A stretch of 61,882 bases of DNA from a virus: positions 1 to 61,882 of IMG/VR virus record IMGVR_UViG_3300033148_008145; one strand, written 5' to 3'. Shown piece by piece: positions 48,301-54,615 of the stretch. The position numbers and the translations under genes were made by a program. The first letter of the stretch is position 1. Every line of letters starts with the position of its first letter. The notes below the pieces were generated by a model, which saw only the letters and a list, made by a program, of their open reading frames with translations, did no database searches and was not told where the DNA came from.

Positions 48301-49462
48301 TGCCATAAGTTTTTTTGATAGGGTCGTAATTGTTTGGAACTTTAACCTTTATTAATTGGGTGTCATATGACCTACTAGGGATGCGGTTAAAAAATTCCGC
48401 GTCAAATTTAGAGTAGACCATTGCGCTATACGGATAGCGAAGTTTTGTCCCATATATTTCCACTAAAGACTCTACGTATGATTGGTTCTTAAGATAGGCT
48501 GTTAATGACTCGGGGGTAATCCGGATTATTTTTATCCTCCAACCGACAAAGCCGGGTATGGTGGTATAATCTGTTACGTTTTGATTTGTTACACCGCTTC
48601 GGTTTAAGTGGATTTTTGAGTTTCTTATGTATACTTGCTCTACATTACCGATTATCTTTTCGTGTCGGGGACCCTCCCATTTTTGCGGGGTTGTATCAGC
48701 GGCAGGCGTAGAGGTTGAGGAAACTAGGTTGAACCTGTCATCAAAGATAGGCTGCCAATAAATATAATACTCTATGGTGCGAGCCTTGACATCTCCATAT
48801 CCTACTGGGGCGGGTTTTCTTCCCACCTTTTGGTCGCGAGGGGCATCCTCGTTTCTTATTTGTTCAAAAAGCTGGGTGACTTTTATTCTTACTTCAACGG
48901 TGGTGCATTCTTTATTAAGGATCGTATAAGTTTTGGCTACTGTATCCACAGCAGTGCTATCTGCCAAGCCATCAAGGTTAGATGTATAGGAGCCTCCCTG
49001 AGTAGAGAGTCCGTAAAGCCTCTCCCCGATGGGTCTTTCAACGGTAAGGTCGAGGGTTTCACTTGCAGGTAAATCACTTCGTAATTCAGGCAGATTTCCT
49101 TCCGGGTCCCCCTTGTGGTATTCGACGTTTATGCTGGAATAGTTGTAATATCCGTTTTGATCCACAACTGGCAAGTCGTTCCAATAAACTGAGCGCAAAA
49201 ACCCCAGCTCGGTGGAGAGTGTTCCAGACGTTCCTGTTGTTGCGTAAGGGGTAAAACCTGTTTCATAGAAGCCTGTGTCACCTTGAGTGCCGTTGTAGGT
49301 ATAGGAGCCGCTGACAAGACCTTCCATTACTCCTTCGCAAAGTAAGTCAACTACCTCCGCTGAGGAATCCACAACTTGTAGATTGCCGTTAACAGAAACC
49401 CCGCGTTGGTCCGTAATTACGTTCCGCGCTTCCTTTTCGTCTCCTCCGCCAAATAAACCCAT
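42383..49462 (-). CDS. J: tip attachment/host specificity protein J-like, with LamG insertion
   Basis: A 2359-residue protein. The N-terminus (MGLFGGGDEKEARNV...VVDLLCEGVMEGLV) and the region around residues 750-1000 (a 'DNPAWCFYDLLTNPRYGLGE' stretch, then EAYQAVNNLASVFRGIAYY and IKPGDIVQIYDQ) are typical of the lambda gpJ hub family, which forms the tail tip and binds the receptor. A concanavalin/LamG-like domain (about residues 444-655, with WGIECWVRPD, WHHIAAVRNG and GYIDEFRI) is inserted into the hub region. The long C-terminal half is beta-rich and Asn/Asp/Pro-rich, probably fibre-like receptor-binding domains. It starts one base after the I-like gene. The symbol is by lambda analogy. 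Confidence 0.85.
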   Translation of the reverse strand: MGLFGGGDEKEARNVITDQRGVSVNGNLQVVDSSAEVVDLLCEGVMEGLVSGSYTYNGTQGDTGFYETGFTPYATTGTSGTLSTELGFLRSVYWNDLPVVDQNGYYNYSSINVEYHKGDPEGNLPELRSDLPASETLDLTVERPIGERLYGLSTQGGSYTSNLDGLADSTAVDTVAKTYTILNKECTTVEVRIKVTQLFEQIRNEDAPRDQKVGRKPAPVGYGDVKARTIEYYIYWQPIFDDRFNLVSSTSTPAADTTPQKWEGPRHEKIIGNVEQVYIRNSKIHLNRSGVTNQNVTDYTTIPGFVGWRIKIIRITPESLTAYLKNQSYVESLVEIYGTKLRYPYSAMVYSKFDAEFFNRIPSRSYDTQLIKVKVPNNYDPIKKTYGISDAILVNDATWPQSVKVKSRLKTGQVVTFEGGAKLYLTGDTPDITYPANFYQEVNTHSLLHFDGANGDETTVDSSTYPIQITLNADAELSTTEKKFGASSLYLDGTEDSATLGANDGSSFAWSNSSWGIECWVRPDSGSFSAIQMIFDSNGVIYLQINTDGKVVLRNKKASDSSEFATITTTQALTVDTWHHIAAVRNGNDFKVYIDGTSYGNATASDTIKTATAASTIGEYESGSSQYFKGYIDEFRITIGEAPYTANFTPATTAFPTPYKITNYGTLTSGAAYKFGARQGGIAGTSNHADPVFAETGATTEGYSGTTEVDNFWDGGFKQVSVWPEGAALATDTDPLIIKEWTDNPAWCFYDLLTNPRYGLGEYISEPQVDKWALYEIAQYCDVLVPDGYGSIEPRFTMNHIMTSREEAYQAVNNLASVFRGIAYYANGLIFAVQDAFKKPLYQFNNTNVIEGNFSYSSSSKKARHSVAIVRYIDKHNLFVPTVEYVENEESIKRYGIRQIETSALGVTSRGQARRLGQWVLASEADETESVTFTVGQDGAYIKPGDIVQIYDQYRTPLKLGGRTNSVIGTGVAPSSIDWTTPPADQDGSITGNSVIIDNVVEFTTNQVYKFSLLTPTYNYEAADISDLDSNNITEIRRSQLQTLYFEGSHALSVTGYYKSDYEEGGSGIATQIYFHTGLIVEGGEPIGTGNQLDFENYVITGYTNNYVQGPDAPIIMSYSGGCFSGENLVWSIEPNDPTAPEFISGNLSNYRIINVAENDEDTTYNVSALAYASGKYDKVENRLKFDNPIQSEPPIWPYYKEGSNYYSWGTIIEKGGPHAQEDEPASLPLTSNEKDKFNTLEVTIPQAGLKTKAPEQQGDRDSYEIDDTESSLVVNAMSYGVFIYEQLVLDDVGTHPPFGDVNLLSTLFTAERGSTLLWPVSNDQWGNYKGREFITINGNPGSKIADGGNAISSDGTLSAFFAEEFLNKDTNYWVAVFAFNNQRRSAKALIGLIPASNSNIASAQDTTIGKHQIQGDSAFSFIDGINVTSLTSDDLIGDTQVNTLNQLSSTQPSFSWDASSEYTLADDYNQLMDIPSYHEYRITIRKHDSNLSPNTPSNEIYVEITGYKPTEGSFVFFRDYNSPHVIEDLPNVAGAVSHSAGGHQWWEVKESGVIFRNDKNSFPLREFDIVVEAHDPAGLTSAGNNVGDNTIFGQKDTYTDGAEGYQKMSCNIGIPSGIVFAQGDSSSEVDALDDYFFLTPSQAYARKYPYVAKAALYNDGTLNLSIEPSTDRAGNRILNETQLSNSFSDVRGVVYYYSTGDNTLIDERVKTDEGLGEVIFNPKNKAPRFDLYPNNIPTSQILGYQGEVNYMTAADWGPAPGPNEFIQWNVALGVPGVAHFDSLKNAENNAAFQSYRNFYVFDNSTDAANITIPFPDIGEPSVQNIQLTIALFDSLTYFEHFNSDGTPKTTLIDNSSYADPNPDYPYPAWNGKELIPTLFTDKNMNFSTFPQKIYTDGDTGTAVEWGDEEEGFGPNAEGSPIFLKERSLQTQGQDALAYRAWFDVTLDPGELKLMMDFDQNHFKDNVSYRGGYIRKQISAGKYEVVLDPKKNKLKGFSKMIFEETSLRYPPGSSPNAFLLAGKLSLYFDDTVGFDPEQYTVDVEFSQCDIASAYLGNRRYNVLKISDSRDPLAEENQLNPNTRDFVTSSTDLPRCYLYEKGRGYITFYLAPFMLKSYSTYIMDRMRSGQVDWCVEAFYVGQDNNYNTAGCAGLNCDAFLSYPNPEKNSDGEYIYPYIKNFNGQAVVTSCRRIHDFYPYQKLGAAARGGYNTIEKVTYSRYKGVEGNLDDLTRSANIKIASYFWDTGTQKVLAWGKPLGATIDFMGGVQKQNGTEIIQNIYFGYLANGTLPNIHLPDRVGNVFVEQLKAGQKGYEVGTFLKNVAGYTDTDYDTNRNAFIGNIIKLRGGILLSDKLGGKVN

Positions 49463-49463
49463 A

Positions 49464-50234
49464 TTATACCCCTGTTATTTCCTTTTCATATTGATCAACC
49501 CGAGAATCAATACTTTTACCTATTCCCTTGATATTGTAGTATAAACCGTAATCAGAAGAACCCCAATAATCATTTTTCGGCACTCCAGCCAACTCATCGA
49601 AGTAATCTGTAGCGGCCTGTATAACTTGGCTCCCAACCAAAAGCCTACCATAGGCTATAAAGACGGGGCCCCCTTCTTTTACGACATTTTGAGGGCCAGA
49701 AAAAACATAAGAAGGTCTGCCTCCTCCTTCTACTTCTCTGAAATCGTCAAACTCCGGGTCTTCCGCAAGTAGGTTGGCCACCCCTGCCGCCAGTAAACCA
49801 ATACCTGCCACAACAGCCATTCCATACATGCTACCCCATGCTGCTCCAGCCATTATGGCGGCTCCCCCCACCCAAATTAAGGCAACCGCCAGTATAACAG
49901 TAAACCAGTCAAAAAAATCGCTTGACCCTTCTATAACAGGAACTATATCTATAGATTTAAGACTTGAAATTTTTTCCAAGCATAATTCTGAGGATCTTAA
50001 TCCCGCTTTGGTGTTGGGATCTTTTCCTTCTTCTACCATGAAATCATCACCGTTTATTAATACTCTATATTTTATATGCTTTTTATCATTTTTAATCAAA
50101 GATGAATAAAATTCTTTCCATTGAGATTGAATGCCTCTTATTGCTTCGCTTACGTTTTTTACTTTCAGGTTCCATTCGTTACGATTGGCTTGCTCTGCAA
50201 GTATTCCGTGTAGTGTTATTTTAACCTTATTCAT
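49464..50234 (-). CDS. I: tail assembly protein I-like
   Basis: A 256-residue protein with an N-terminal beta-grasp-like region (VKITLHGILAEQ, then NVSEAIRGIQSQW) and a Gly/Ala-rich hydrophobic stretch at about 111-156 (FTVILAVALIWVGGAAIMAG and beyond). This matches the layout of lambda gpI, needed for tail tip assembly. It overlaps the K-like gene by 8 bases and is followed by J after one base, the lambda K-I-J order. Its C-terminal part (about 165-256) resembles nothing I can name. Confidence 0.8.
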   Translation of the reverse strand: MNKVKITLHGILAEQANRNEWNLKVKNVSEAIRGIQSQWKEFYSSLIKNDKKHIKYRVLINGDDFMVEEGKDPNTKAGLRSSELCLEKISSLKSIDIVPVIEGSSDFFDWFTVILAVALIWVGGAAIMAGAAWGSMYGMAVVAGIGLLAAGVANLLAEDPEFDDFREVEGGGRPSYVFSGPQNVVKEGGPVFIAYGRLLVGSQVIQAATDYFDELAGVPKNDYWGSSDYGLYYNIKGIGKSIDSRVDQYEKEITGV

Positions 50235-50949
50235 TTAGTCCTTGGTGTCTATATATCTTATAAATTTTTCTGTGGATTGCCTTATTTAATTTTTCAGTGG
50301 TTGGGAACTGGTCCCTAGGGTGATGATACATTATACTATCTCCCAGATACACTCCTACATGGCACGGCCCCTCCCCTTTTATCATTTCAAAAACTATTAA
50401 ATCATGTTTTTTAAGTGCTTCGATACATTGGGTGTCAAACTTGTCCCATTCTTTTTTTATATTAGATTTATTCAATTCGAAAAGTTCTTTGGCTAAGGTG
50501 AACAATTTTGGATTTGAAGTATCAGAACCCGTCAAAGTTATTCCAAGTTTTTTATAATAATCTTTAACTAACGTGTAGCAATCAGATTCCCCGAGAATAA
50601 ACTTTTTATCTATCTGTACAGTTTTTTCCTTTGTCGGGTCGTAAGTAAAAAAACCTCCCGTGGGATTGTGGTACATAAGGAACTTTAGGTTATGGTTATG
50701 ACTTGCTTGTCTGTCACAAACTGAAAAAGAGGGCTTTCCGGAAACGTGCGAATGGTATACAGCCTTTATGGTTCCTTTGCGGGAGGCTTTTAAATATTCG
50801 TAGGGAGATATGTTAAAGTGACGGGCTGGTTTTTCGGAATAGTTACGGCACCGGAAGACTTTTTTATCGACAACAAGACCACAGCACTCTTTGGATACGT
50901 CTTCTAGGGCGTGAGACTTGATTTTTTCTTTAATTATTTCTGAAAACAT
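50227..50949 (-). CDS. K: tail tip K-like protein: JAMM/MPN plus NlpC/P60 peptidase
   Basis: A 240-residue two-domain protein. The N-terminal JAMM/MPN metalloprotease-like domain shows Glu21 (KECCGL) and a full HxH-x7-S-x2-D set: His66, His68, Ser76, Asp79. The C-terminal NlpC/P60 domain has candidate catalytic Cys124 (ESDCYTLV) and His197 (CHVGVYLG), with His209/210 next in order. In lambda-type tails this protein helps build the tip and may cut peptidoglycan during entry. All key residues appear intact. It lies one base after the L-like gene and overlaps I. Confidence 0.88.
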   Translation of the reverse strand: MFSEIIKEKIKSHALEDVSKECCGLVVDKKVFRCRNYSEKPARHFNISPYEYLKASRKGTIKAVYHSHVSGKPSFSVCDRQASHNHNLKFLMYHNPTGGFFTYDPTKEKTVQIDKKFILGESDCYTLVKDYYKKLGITLTGSDTSNPKLFTLAKELFELNKSNIKKEWDKFDTQCIEALKKHDLIVFEMIKGEGPCHVGVYLGDSIMYHHPRDQFPTTEKLNKAIHRKIYKIYRHQGLNE

Positions 50950-50950
50950 T

Positions 50951-52222
50951 TTATCTCCCTCCCCCTACTTTTCTAGCGGCCGGAAACCCTCCGTATGGAA
51001 GACCGTTCGCTAATCCTATGGGGCACCCACCGTTGTCTCTTACGGCTCCTGTGCCGCTTGCCCAACGTAAACGGCATCCATGTAAACTTTTCGAACATTC
51101 ATCCGCTATCCAATAGGTGGAGTTGGGGGGTGGGGTAGCAACTGGAATGGGATCTTCTTCATCATAACCTTCTGCGGAGGAGTCAAGTTGAGCCTTTGAT
51201 CCTCCTTTAGCTACAAAATAAAATTTTATATTGTTTTTTAAAATGAAAACAAACTCGTTCTTTTTGTATTTCTTGTCGCTTACCCATTTGCCTTGGTCCC
51301 CTCCGCTGCTGTATTGCCCTACTTTCCCTGTGATGGAAGCTATTAGCTCATCATTATCAGTTGCAACAGGAGCAGCAAAGCTGGGAAGGGTGAGTTGCGC
51401 CGTGGTGAGTTGAGCTTTTCTAAGGGCCGGAACGTTTTCTAGAGGCTCATTAACACCCTCCAAAGGCCTTGTTCTTACTTCGTTTTCGTCTACATGCTGA
51501 TACCAACACCCCGGTCCTCGGTATTCCCATTGGCATCGGTCTGAAATTATAGTTCTGCGGGGAACCTTTACCCCTTCCAAATCAAGAACTGAAGAAAGTT
51601 GGTACTGTATAGTAGATTTGTTTTCCCCAGTTTTCCTTTCTATAAAATAAATATCTAAAGGGAGTTCGGCGTTAGGGTCGGGCTCATATCCATCCGGAAG
51701 CTCTTGTATGCGTGGGGAAAATGGTTGCTTTTGTGTGAGCTCGGTCTCGAATTGAAAATTAGTCCAGTCTAAATATTTGGCAAAGGTGCGGCGACGTGTC
51801 ACTTTAGCTCCAATTATATCACCGAAAGAGAGAATTTGGTGTTTCAGCAAGGAAAGGATGTCGTTTCCTTTTTCTGACTGACTAGAAATGGTGAGCATCG
51901 GGGTAGGAAGTGTTCCTTTGCTGGAGTTTTCAAACCCAGAAGCCTGAATGGGGGCGGGGAAATAGGTGTTACCTTGCCACGTTATTTGGGAATTAAATAC
52001 TTTTATATTATTGTGAAAGCGTAATATTTGGTCTACGTGCGGGGTAAACCCCACCTTTTCAGCGCTGGCAGTGAGGTTGGGGAGCGATTTAGAGTCCAGT
52101 AAATTGGTAAGATCAATATCAAAAAGAGTTACTACCGCGGAGGGGGTGAGGTTGCTCAGCTCAAAGATCAGAGATTTTATTGAGGACTCTGCTTGGCTTT
52201 TCGTTATTGATCCTTGTGCCAT
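50951..52222 (-). CDS. L: minor tail protein L-like, with inserted carbohydrate-binding-like module
   Basis: A 423-residue protein of the lambda gpL family, whose members bind an iron-sulfur cluster in the tail tip. Candidate ligands are Cys230 and Cys239 (DRCQWEYRGPGCW) and Cys376 and Cys383 (ECSKSLHGC), with Cys400 (GGCPIG) nearby. Between Cys239 and Cys376 lies a module at about 311-373 (GKWVSDKKYKKNEFV...YFVAKG...YW) like a CBM5/12-type chitin-binding fold. The long ORF could start at 52306, but the first 28 codons lie inside the upstream gene and end at a better ATG (MAQGS, 52222), one base after that gene's stop. That start was chosen. Confidence 0.82.
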   Translation of the reverse strand: MAQGSITKSQAESSIKSLIFELSNLTPSAVVTLFDIDLTNLLDSKSLPNLTASAEKVGFTPHVDQILRFHNNIKVFNSQITWQGNTYFPAPIQASGFENSSKGTLPTPMLTISSQSEKGNDILSLLKHQILSFGDIIGAKVTRRRTFAKYLDWTNFQFETELTQKQPFSPRIQELPDGYEPDPNAELPLDIYFIERKTGENKSTIQYQLSSVLDLEGVKVPRRTIISDRCQWEYRGPGCWYQHVDENEVRTRPLEGVNEPLENVPALRKAQLTTAQLTLPSFAAPVATDNDELIASITGKVGQYSSGGDQGKWVSDKKYKKNEFVFILKNNIKFYFVAKGGSKAQLDSSAEGYDEEDPIPVATPPPNSTYWIADECSKSLHGCRLRWASGTGAVRDNGGCPIGLANGLPYGGFPAARKVGGGR

Positions 52223-52223
52223 T

Positions 52224-52814
52224 TTAGTTGTTTTCTTGGGAGATGGAGACCGTAATGGTATAGTTGTTGAAGAAAACGTAATTACTGCTAAAATTGGGAC
52301 ACACAAACCGTTTTACGAATCCTCCGGCAGTGTTGTCGGCATAGAGGTCCGGCAACTCCTTGATCGAAAAACTTTCGACGCCTTTTCTGGCCTTCAGAAA
52401 GTGAAGAATGGCGCGGGTTTCTTTTTCTGTTCTCTTTTCGAAAGTTATATCTAGTTGGATGAGACCGGCAAACAAACCGTCTTGATTTCTCTGCTCGTAC
52501 CCATTACCGAATTTGACAACATTAACCCGAGGATTGTGTTTCGTTGAGATATTATAAGAGGGTTTCCATAAAAAGAGAGGTACAAATTTGTCTTTTCCTA
52601 CCGTGGTGTATCCTCCCCAGTTGGCGGTATCGCTTTCTGGGTAAGTAGCGCCGCTGGTGTCAGCAAGCGCGTAATAATATTTAATGGATGTTGGGACTTT
52701 ATTAGGGGAAGAAGGCACTCCGGCATAACTTATGCGCGCTACTATGTCGTTTTTAGAGTAGCTCGCTCCAGAGACCCAATTCTCTACATTGTAAATGCTA
52801 TTGTTAAATGCCAT
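52224..52814 (-). CDS. M: minor tail protein M-like with N-terminal carbohydrate-binding-like module
   Basis: A 196-residue protein. Residues about 85-196 are a lambda gpM-type minor tail protein (PRVNVVKFGNGYEQRNQDG, then TRAILHFLKARKGVESFSI). Residues 10-70 (VENWVSGASYSKNDIVARI ... YYYALADTSGA ... ANWGGYT) resemble a CBM5/12 carbohydrate-binding module fused in front. It is the first gene of the inverted tail-tip operon and has an AAGGGA ribosome binding site. M, L, K, I and J then follow in exact lambda order with 1-base gaps or short overlaps. Confidence 0.82.
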   Translation of the reverse strand: MAFNNSIYNVENWVSGASYSKNDIVARISYAGVPSSPNKVPTSIKYYYALADTSGATYPESDTANWGGYTTVGKDKFVPLFLWKPSYNISTKHNPRVNVVKFGNGYEQRNQDGLFAGLIQLDITFEKRTEKETRAILHFLKARKGVESFSIKELPDLYADNTAGGFVKRFVCPNFSSNYVFFNNYTITVSISQENN

Positions 52815-52839
52815 TTTCCCTTAATCCTTTATTTATTAT

Positions 52840-52847
52840 ATTACACT
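52840..52847 (-). promoter_or_regulatory. late-promoter-like motif AGTGTAAT (leftward)
   Basis: An exact copy of the motif on the minus strand, 25 nt before the M-like start. The leader includes AAAGGATTAAGGG. It forms one arm of a perfect inverted repeat with the rightward copy at 52855-52862. Confidence 0.65.
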
Positions 52848-52862
52848 TAAAAACAAGTGTAA
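52841..52862. repeat. inverted repeat forming a divergent promoter pair
   Basis: TTACACTT (52841-52848) and AAGTGTAA (52855-52862) are perfect 8-bp inverted copies separated by 6 A-rich bases. It lies midway between the divergent genes starting at 52814 and 52878. Confidence 0.85.
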
Positions 52863-52863
52863 A
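52856..52863 (+). promoter_or_regulatory. late-promoter-like motif AGTGTAAA (rightward)
   Basis: A near-exact copy of the motif, 14 nt before the ATG at 52878. GATAAGG supplies a short ribosome binding site. Confidence 0.6.
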
Positions 52864-52877
52864 ATAAAGATAAGGTA

Positions 52878-53717
52878 ATGTTAGGGAGAATTAGGAGAGA
52901 AGCGGAAAGTATCACCATTAACGGTAGTGGGATACAGGGAGTTCAGTCGGTAGGTATGGAGTACAATTCTGTGGTCCGGCCTTTGTCGAGCCTAGGAATT
53001 CAGGGGGTTAATGGGCCGGTTTATGCCCCCGAAGGTCCTCAAACGGCCAGTTTAAATGTAAATACACTTTTTTCACATAAAATACCCAGTTCCGCAAATA
53101 CCCTTTCCGAAAACTTTTTTTTGAATTTCACGGGAGATGTCCCTTTTAGTGGCCAAGTGAAGTACGGGACCAAAAATTTTCTTTTTAAGAGGGCGTATGT
53201 AAACAGTTATGGCGTTTCCTGTGCTATAGGGCAAATACCTCAAATTTCAACAAACTCAACTGTCTTTGGGGAGTTGGGAACAGGAGATATAAGTTTTCCT
53301 TCTGACGCACCTTCTCCTCAGGAATTGGCTATACCCGGGTATAGTAGTATAGAGATCAATCTTGATGAATTTACCACCAACCGTGTGAATTCTTTTGATG
53401 TGAATATAAACACCCCCCGCGTCCCTATTTACGCCCTCAATGGGGATGAGCCAACCGCTGTGATAGCTGGCAATCCTGTTGTAGTGAGGGTTAACTTCTC
53501 TCTAGAGGTGGACGATTACGAAATAAAAAATATGAGGTTCACACCAAACGAGACAGTTTTCAGAAACACCACAATAACTTTGAAAAAGAACAACTCTGAT
53601 ACTACATTATTAACATATTCTTTTGATAATATGCTTTTAACAGCAGAATCTTTCAATGGAGCGGTTGATTCTAATGCGGCAGTTAATTTCAGCTTGAGTT
53701 CTTCCATAATAACATGA
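52878..53717 (+). CDS. tail-tube-like paralog 1
   Basis: A 279-residue beta-rich protein with the two-part layout of the tail tube protein coded at 29996. The first half ends in AYVNSYGVS (residues 106-114), in the position of GFLTSYS in the tube protein. The second half has NTPRVPIYALNGDEPTAV followed by a VVVRVNFSLEV strand. There is no signal peptide. It starts the rightward unit after the divergent promoter and is followed by two more proteins of the same style. It may form a specialised tube ring or neck/tip ring. Relationship is inferred from visible pattern, not alignment scores. Confidence 0.6.
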   Translation: MLGRIRREAESITINGSGIQGVQSVGMEYNSVVRPLSSLGIQGVNGPVYAPEGPQTASLNVNTLFSHKIPSSANTLSENFFLNFTGDVPFSGQVKYGTKNFLFKRAYVNSYGVSCAIGQIPQISTNSTVFGELGTGDISFPSDAPSPQELAIPGYSSIEINLDEFTTNRVNSFDVNINTPRVPIYALNGDEPTAVIAGNPVVVRVNFSLEVDDYEIKNMRFTPNETVFRNTTITLKKNNSDTTLLTYSFDNMLLTAESFNGAVDSNAAVNFSLSSSIIT

Positions 53718-53718
53718 T

Positions 53719-53726
53719 AGTGTAAT
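53719..53726 (+). promoter_or_regulatory. late-promoter-like motif AGTGTAAT
   Basis: An exact copy of the motif, directly after the stop of the previous gene and 15 nt before the ATG at 53742. TATAGG is a weak ribosome binding site. Confidence 0.6.
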
Positions 53727-53741
53727 AAAAAGTATAGGTTT

Positions 53742-54611
53742 ATGGCAACGGTATTCTATGATAGAGCGGCAGTGGAGGTAACGCACAATGGCGTTACCGA
53801 ACAGCTTTTAGCTACCAATTGCTCTCTCAATTTTTCCAATACCCAACAACCTCTTTACATGATAGGCGCGAAGGGTTCTTTGGGACAGTTTCCAAGCGCT
53901 GCGAGAGCTGGAGATTTGTCTTTTGGCTTTTTGACGACAATTACGGGTGAGTATTTTGGGCAAATTGGAAACTTGATTAATACTGTAGCAAGTGGGGTTA
54001 AAAATAATGTCTCTAATGGTTCGGAGACGAGTGGTGTTACGGTAAAGTTTGCAGGTGTTAGTGGATTGGGTTTTCTGACGTCTTATAGTTTGGGTGTTGC
54101 GAGTAATACACTTTCTTCTTCCTCCGCAGCTTTTACCTTCTATGGATCAGGAACCCAGCTTCCTATGAGCGGAAGATTAACAGGAGTTGCAGGACAACTT
54201 ATTAATACAGGAACCTTAACAACGGGAATTGCTCATGGAAGACATACCAATTTAAATAATTTTGCGACTATTATTTCAGCCCCTTCTGATGGCGCCGAAA
54301 CAGGTACAGTTTTTAGCGCAGACTATTCTTTGTCGTTAGCGTATAAACCGGTTTATAAAATTGGACAAGAATTTCCTACAACATGCTTCTACACAAGCGC
54401 ACAAGAATCTGTGGATGTTACAGAGGATGTATTTAACTCTGGATTGGCTTTTAAAGCGGTTAGTCAGGACCTAGTGATGACCGTAAGTGGCTTAGGGGGA
54501 AGTTATGGGATGGAAATAGGACTATCAGGGGCACAGCAAGTGGGTACATCTATGCAGGCTGGGTTGGATGATATAGTGAGAACTCGAAAAACCTTAACGA
54601 CTGCATATTAG
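53742..54611 (+). CDS. tail-tube-like paralog 2
   Basis: A 289-residue beta-rich protein. The first half contains GFLTSYS (residues 110-116), the same seven residues as in the main tail tube protein, and the second half has YKPVYKIGQEFPTTCF followed by alternating strands. The start is close to other tube-type N-termini (VEVTHNG...TNCSLNFS). It has its own promoter-like motif and is followed after 4 bases by another paralog. It may build a variant tube segment, neck or tip ring; the role is inferred. Confidence 0.65.
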   Translation: MATVFYDRAAVEVTHNGVTEQLLATNCSLNFSNTQQPLYMIGAKGSLGQFPSAARAGDLSFGFLTTITGEYFGQIGNLINTVASGVKNNVSNGSETSGVTVKFAGVSGLGFLTSYSLGVASNTLSSSSAAFTFYGSGTQLPMSGRLTGVAGQLINTGTLTTGIAHGRHTNLNNFATIISAPSDGAETGTVFSADYSLSLAYKPVYKIGQEFPTTCFYTSAQESVDVTEDVFNSGLAFKAVSQDLVMTVSGLGGSYGMEIGLSGAQQVGTSMQAGLDDIVRTRKTLTTAY

Positions 54612-54615
54612 TAAA

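Noticed and set aside
52223-52306. N-terminal extension MCVPILAVITF of the L-like protein
   Set aside because: It lies wholly inside the upstream M-like gene. The MAQGS start at 52222 follows that gene's stop by one base, as in the other tail-tip junctions.
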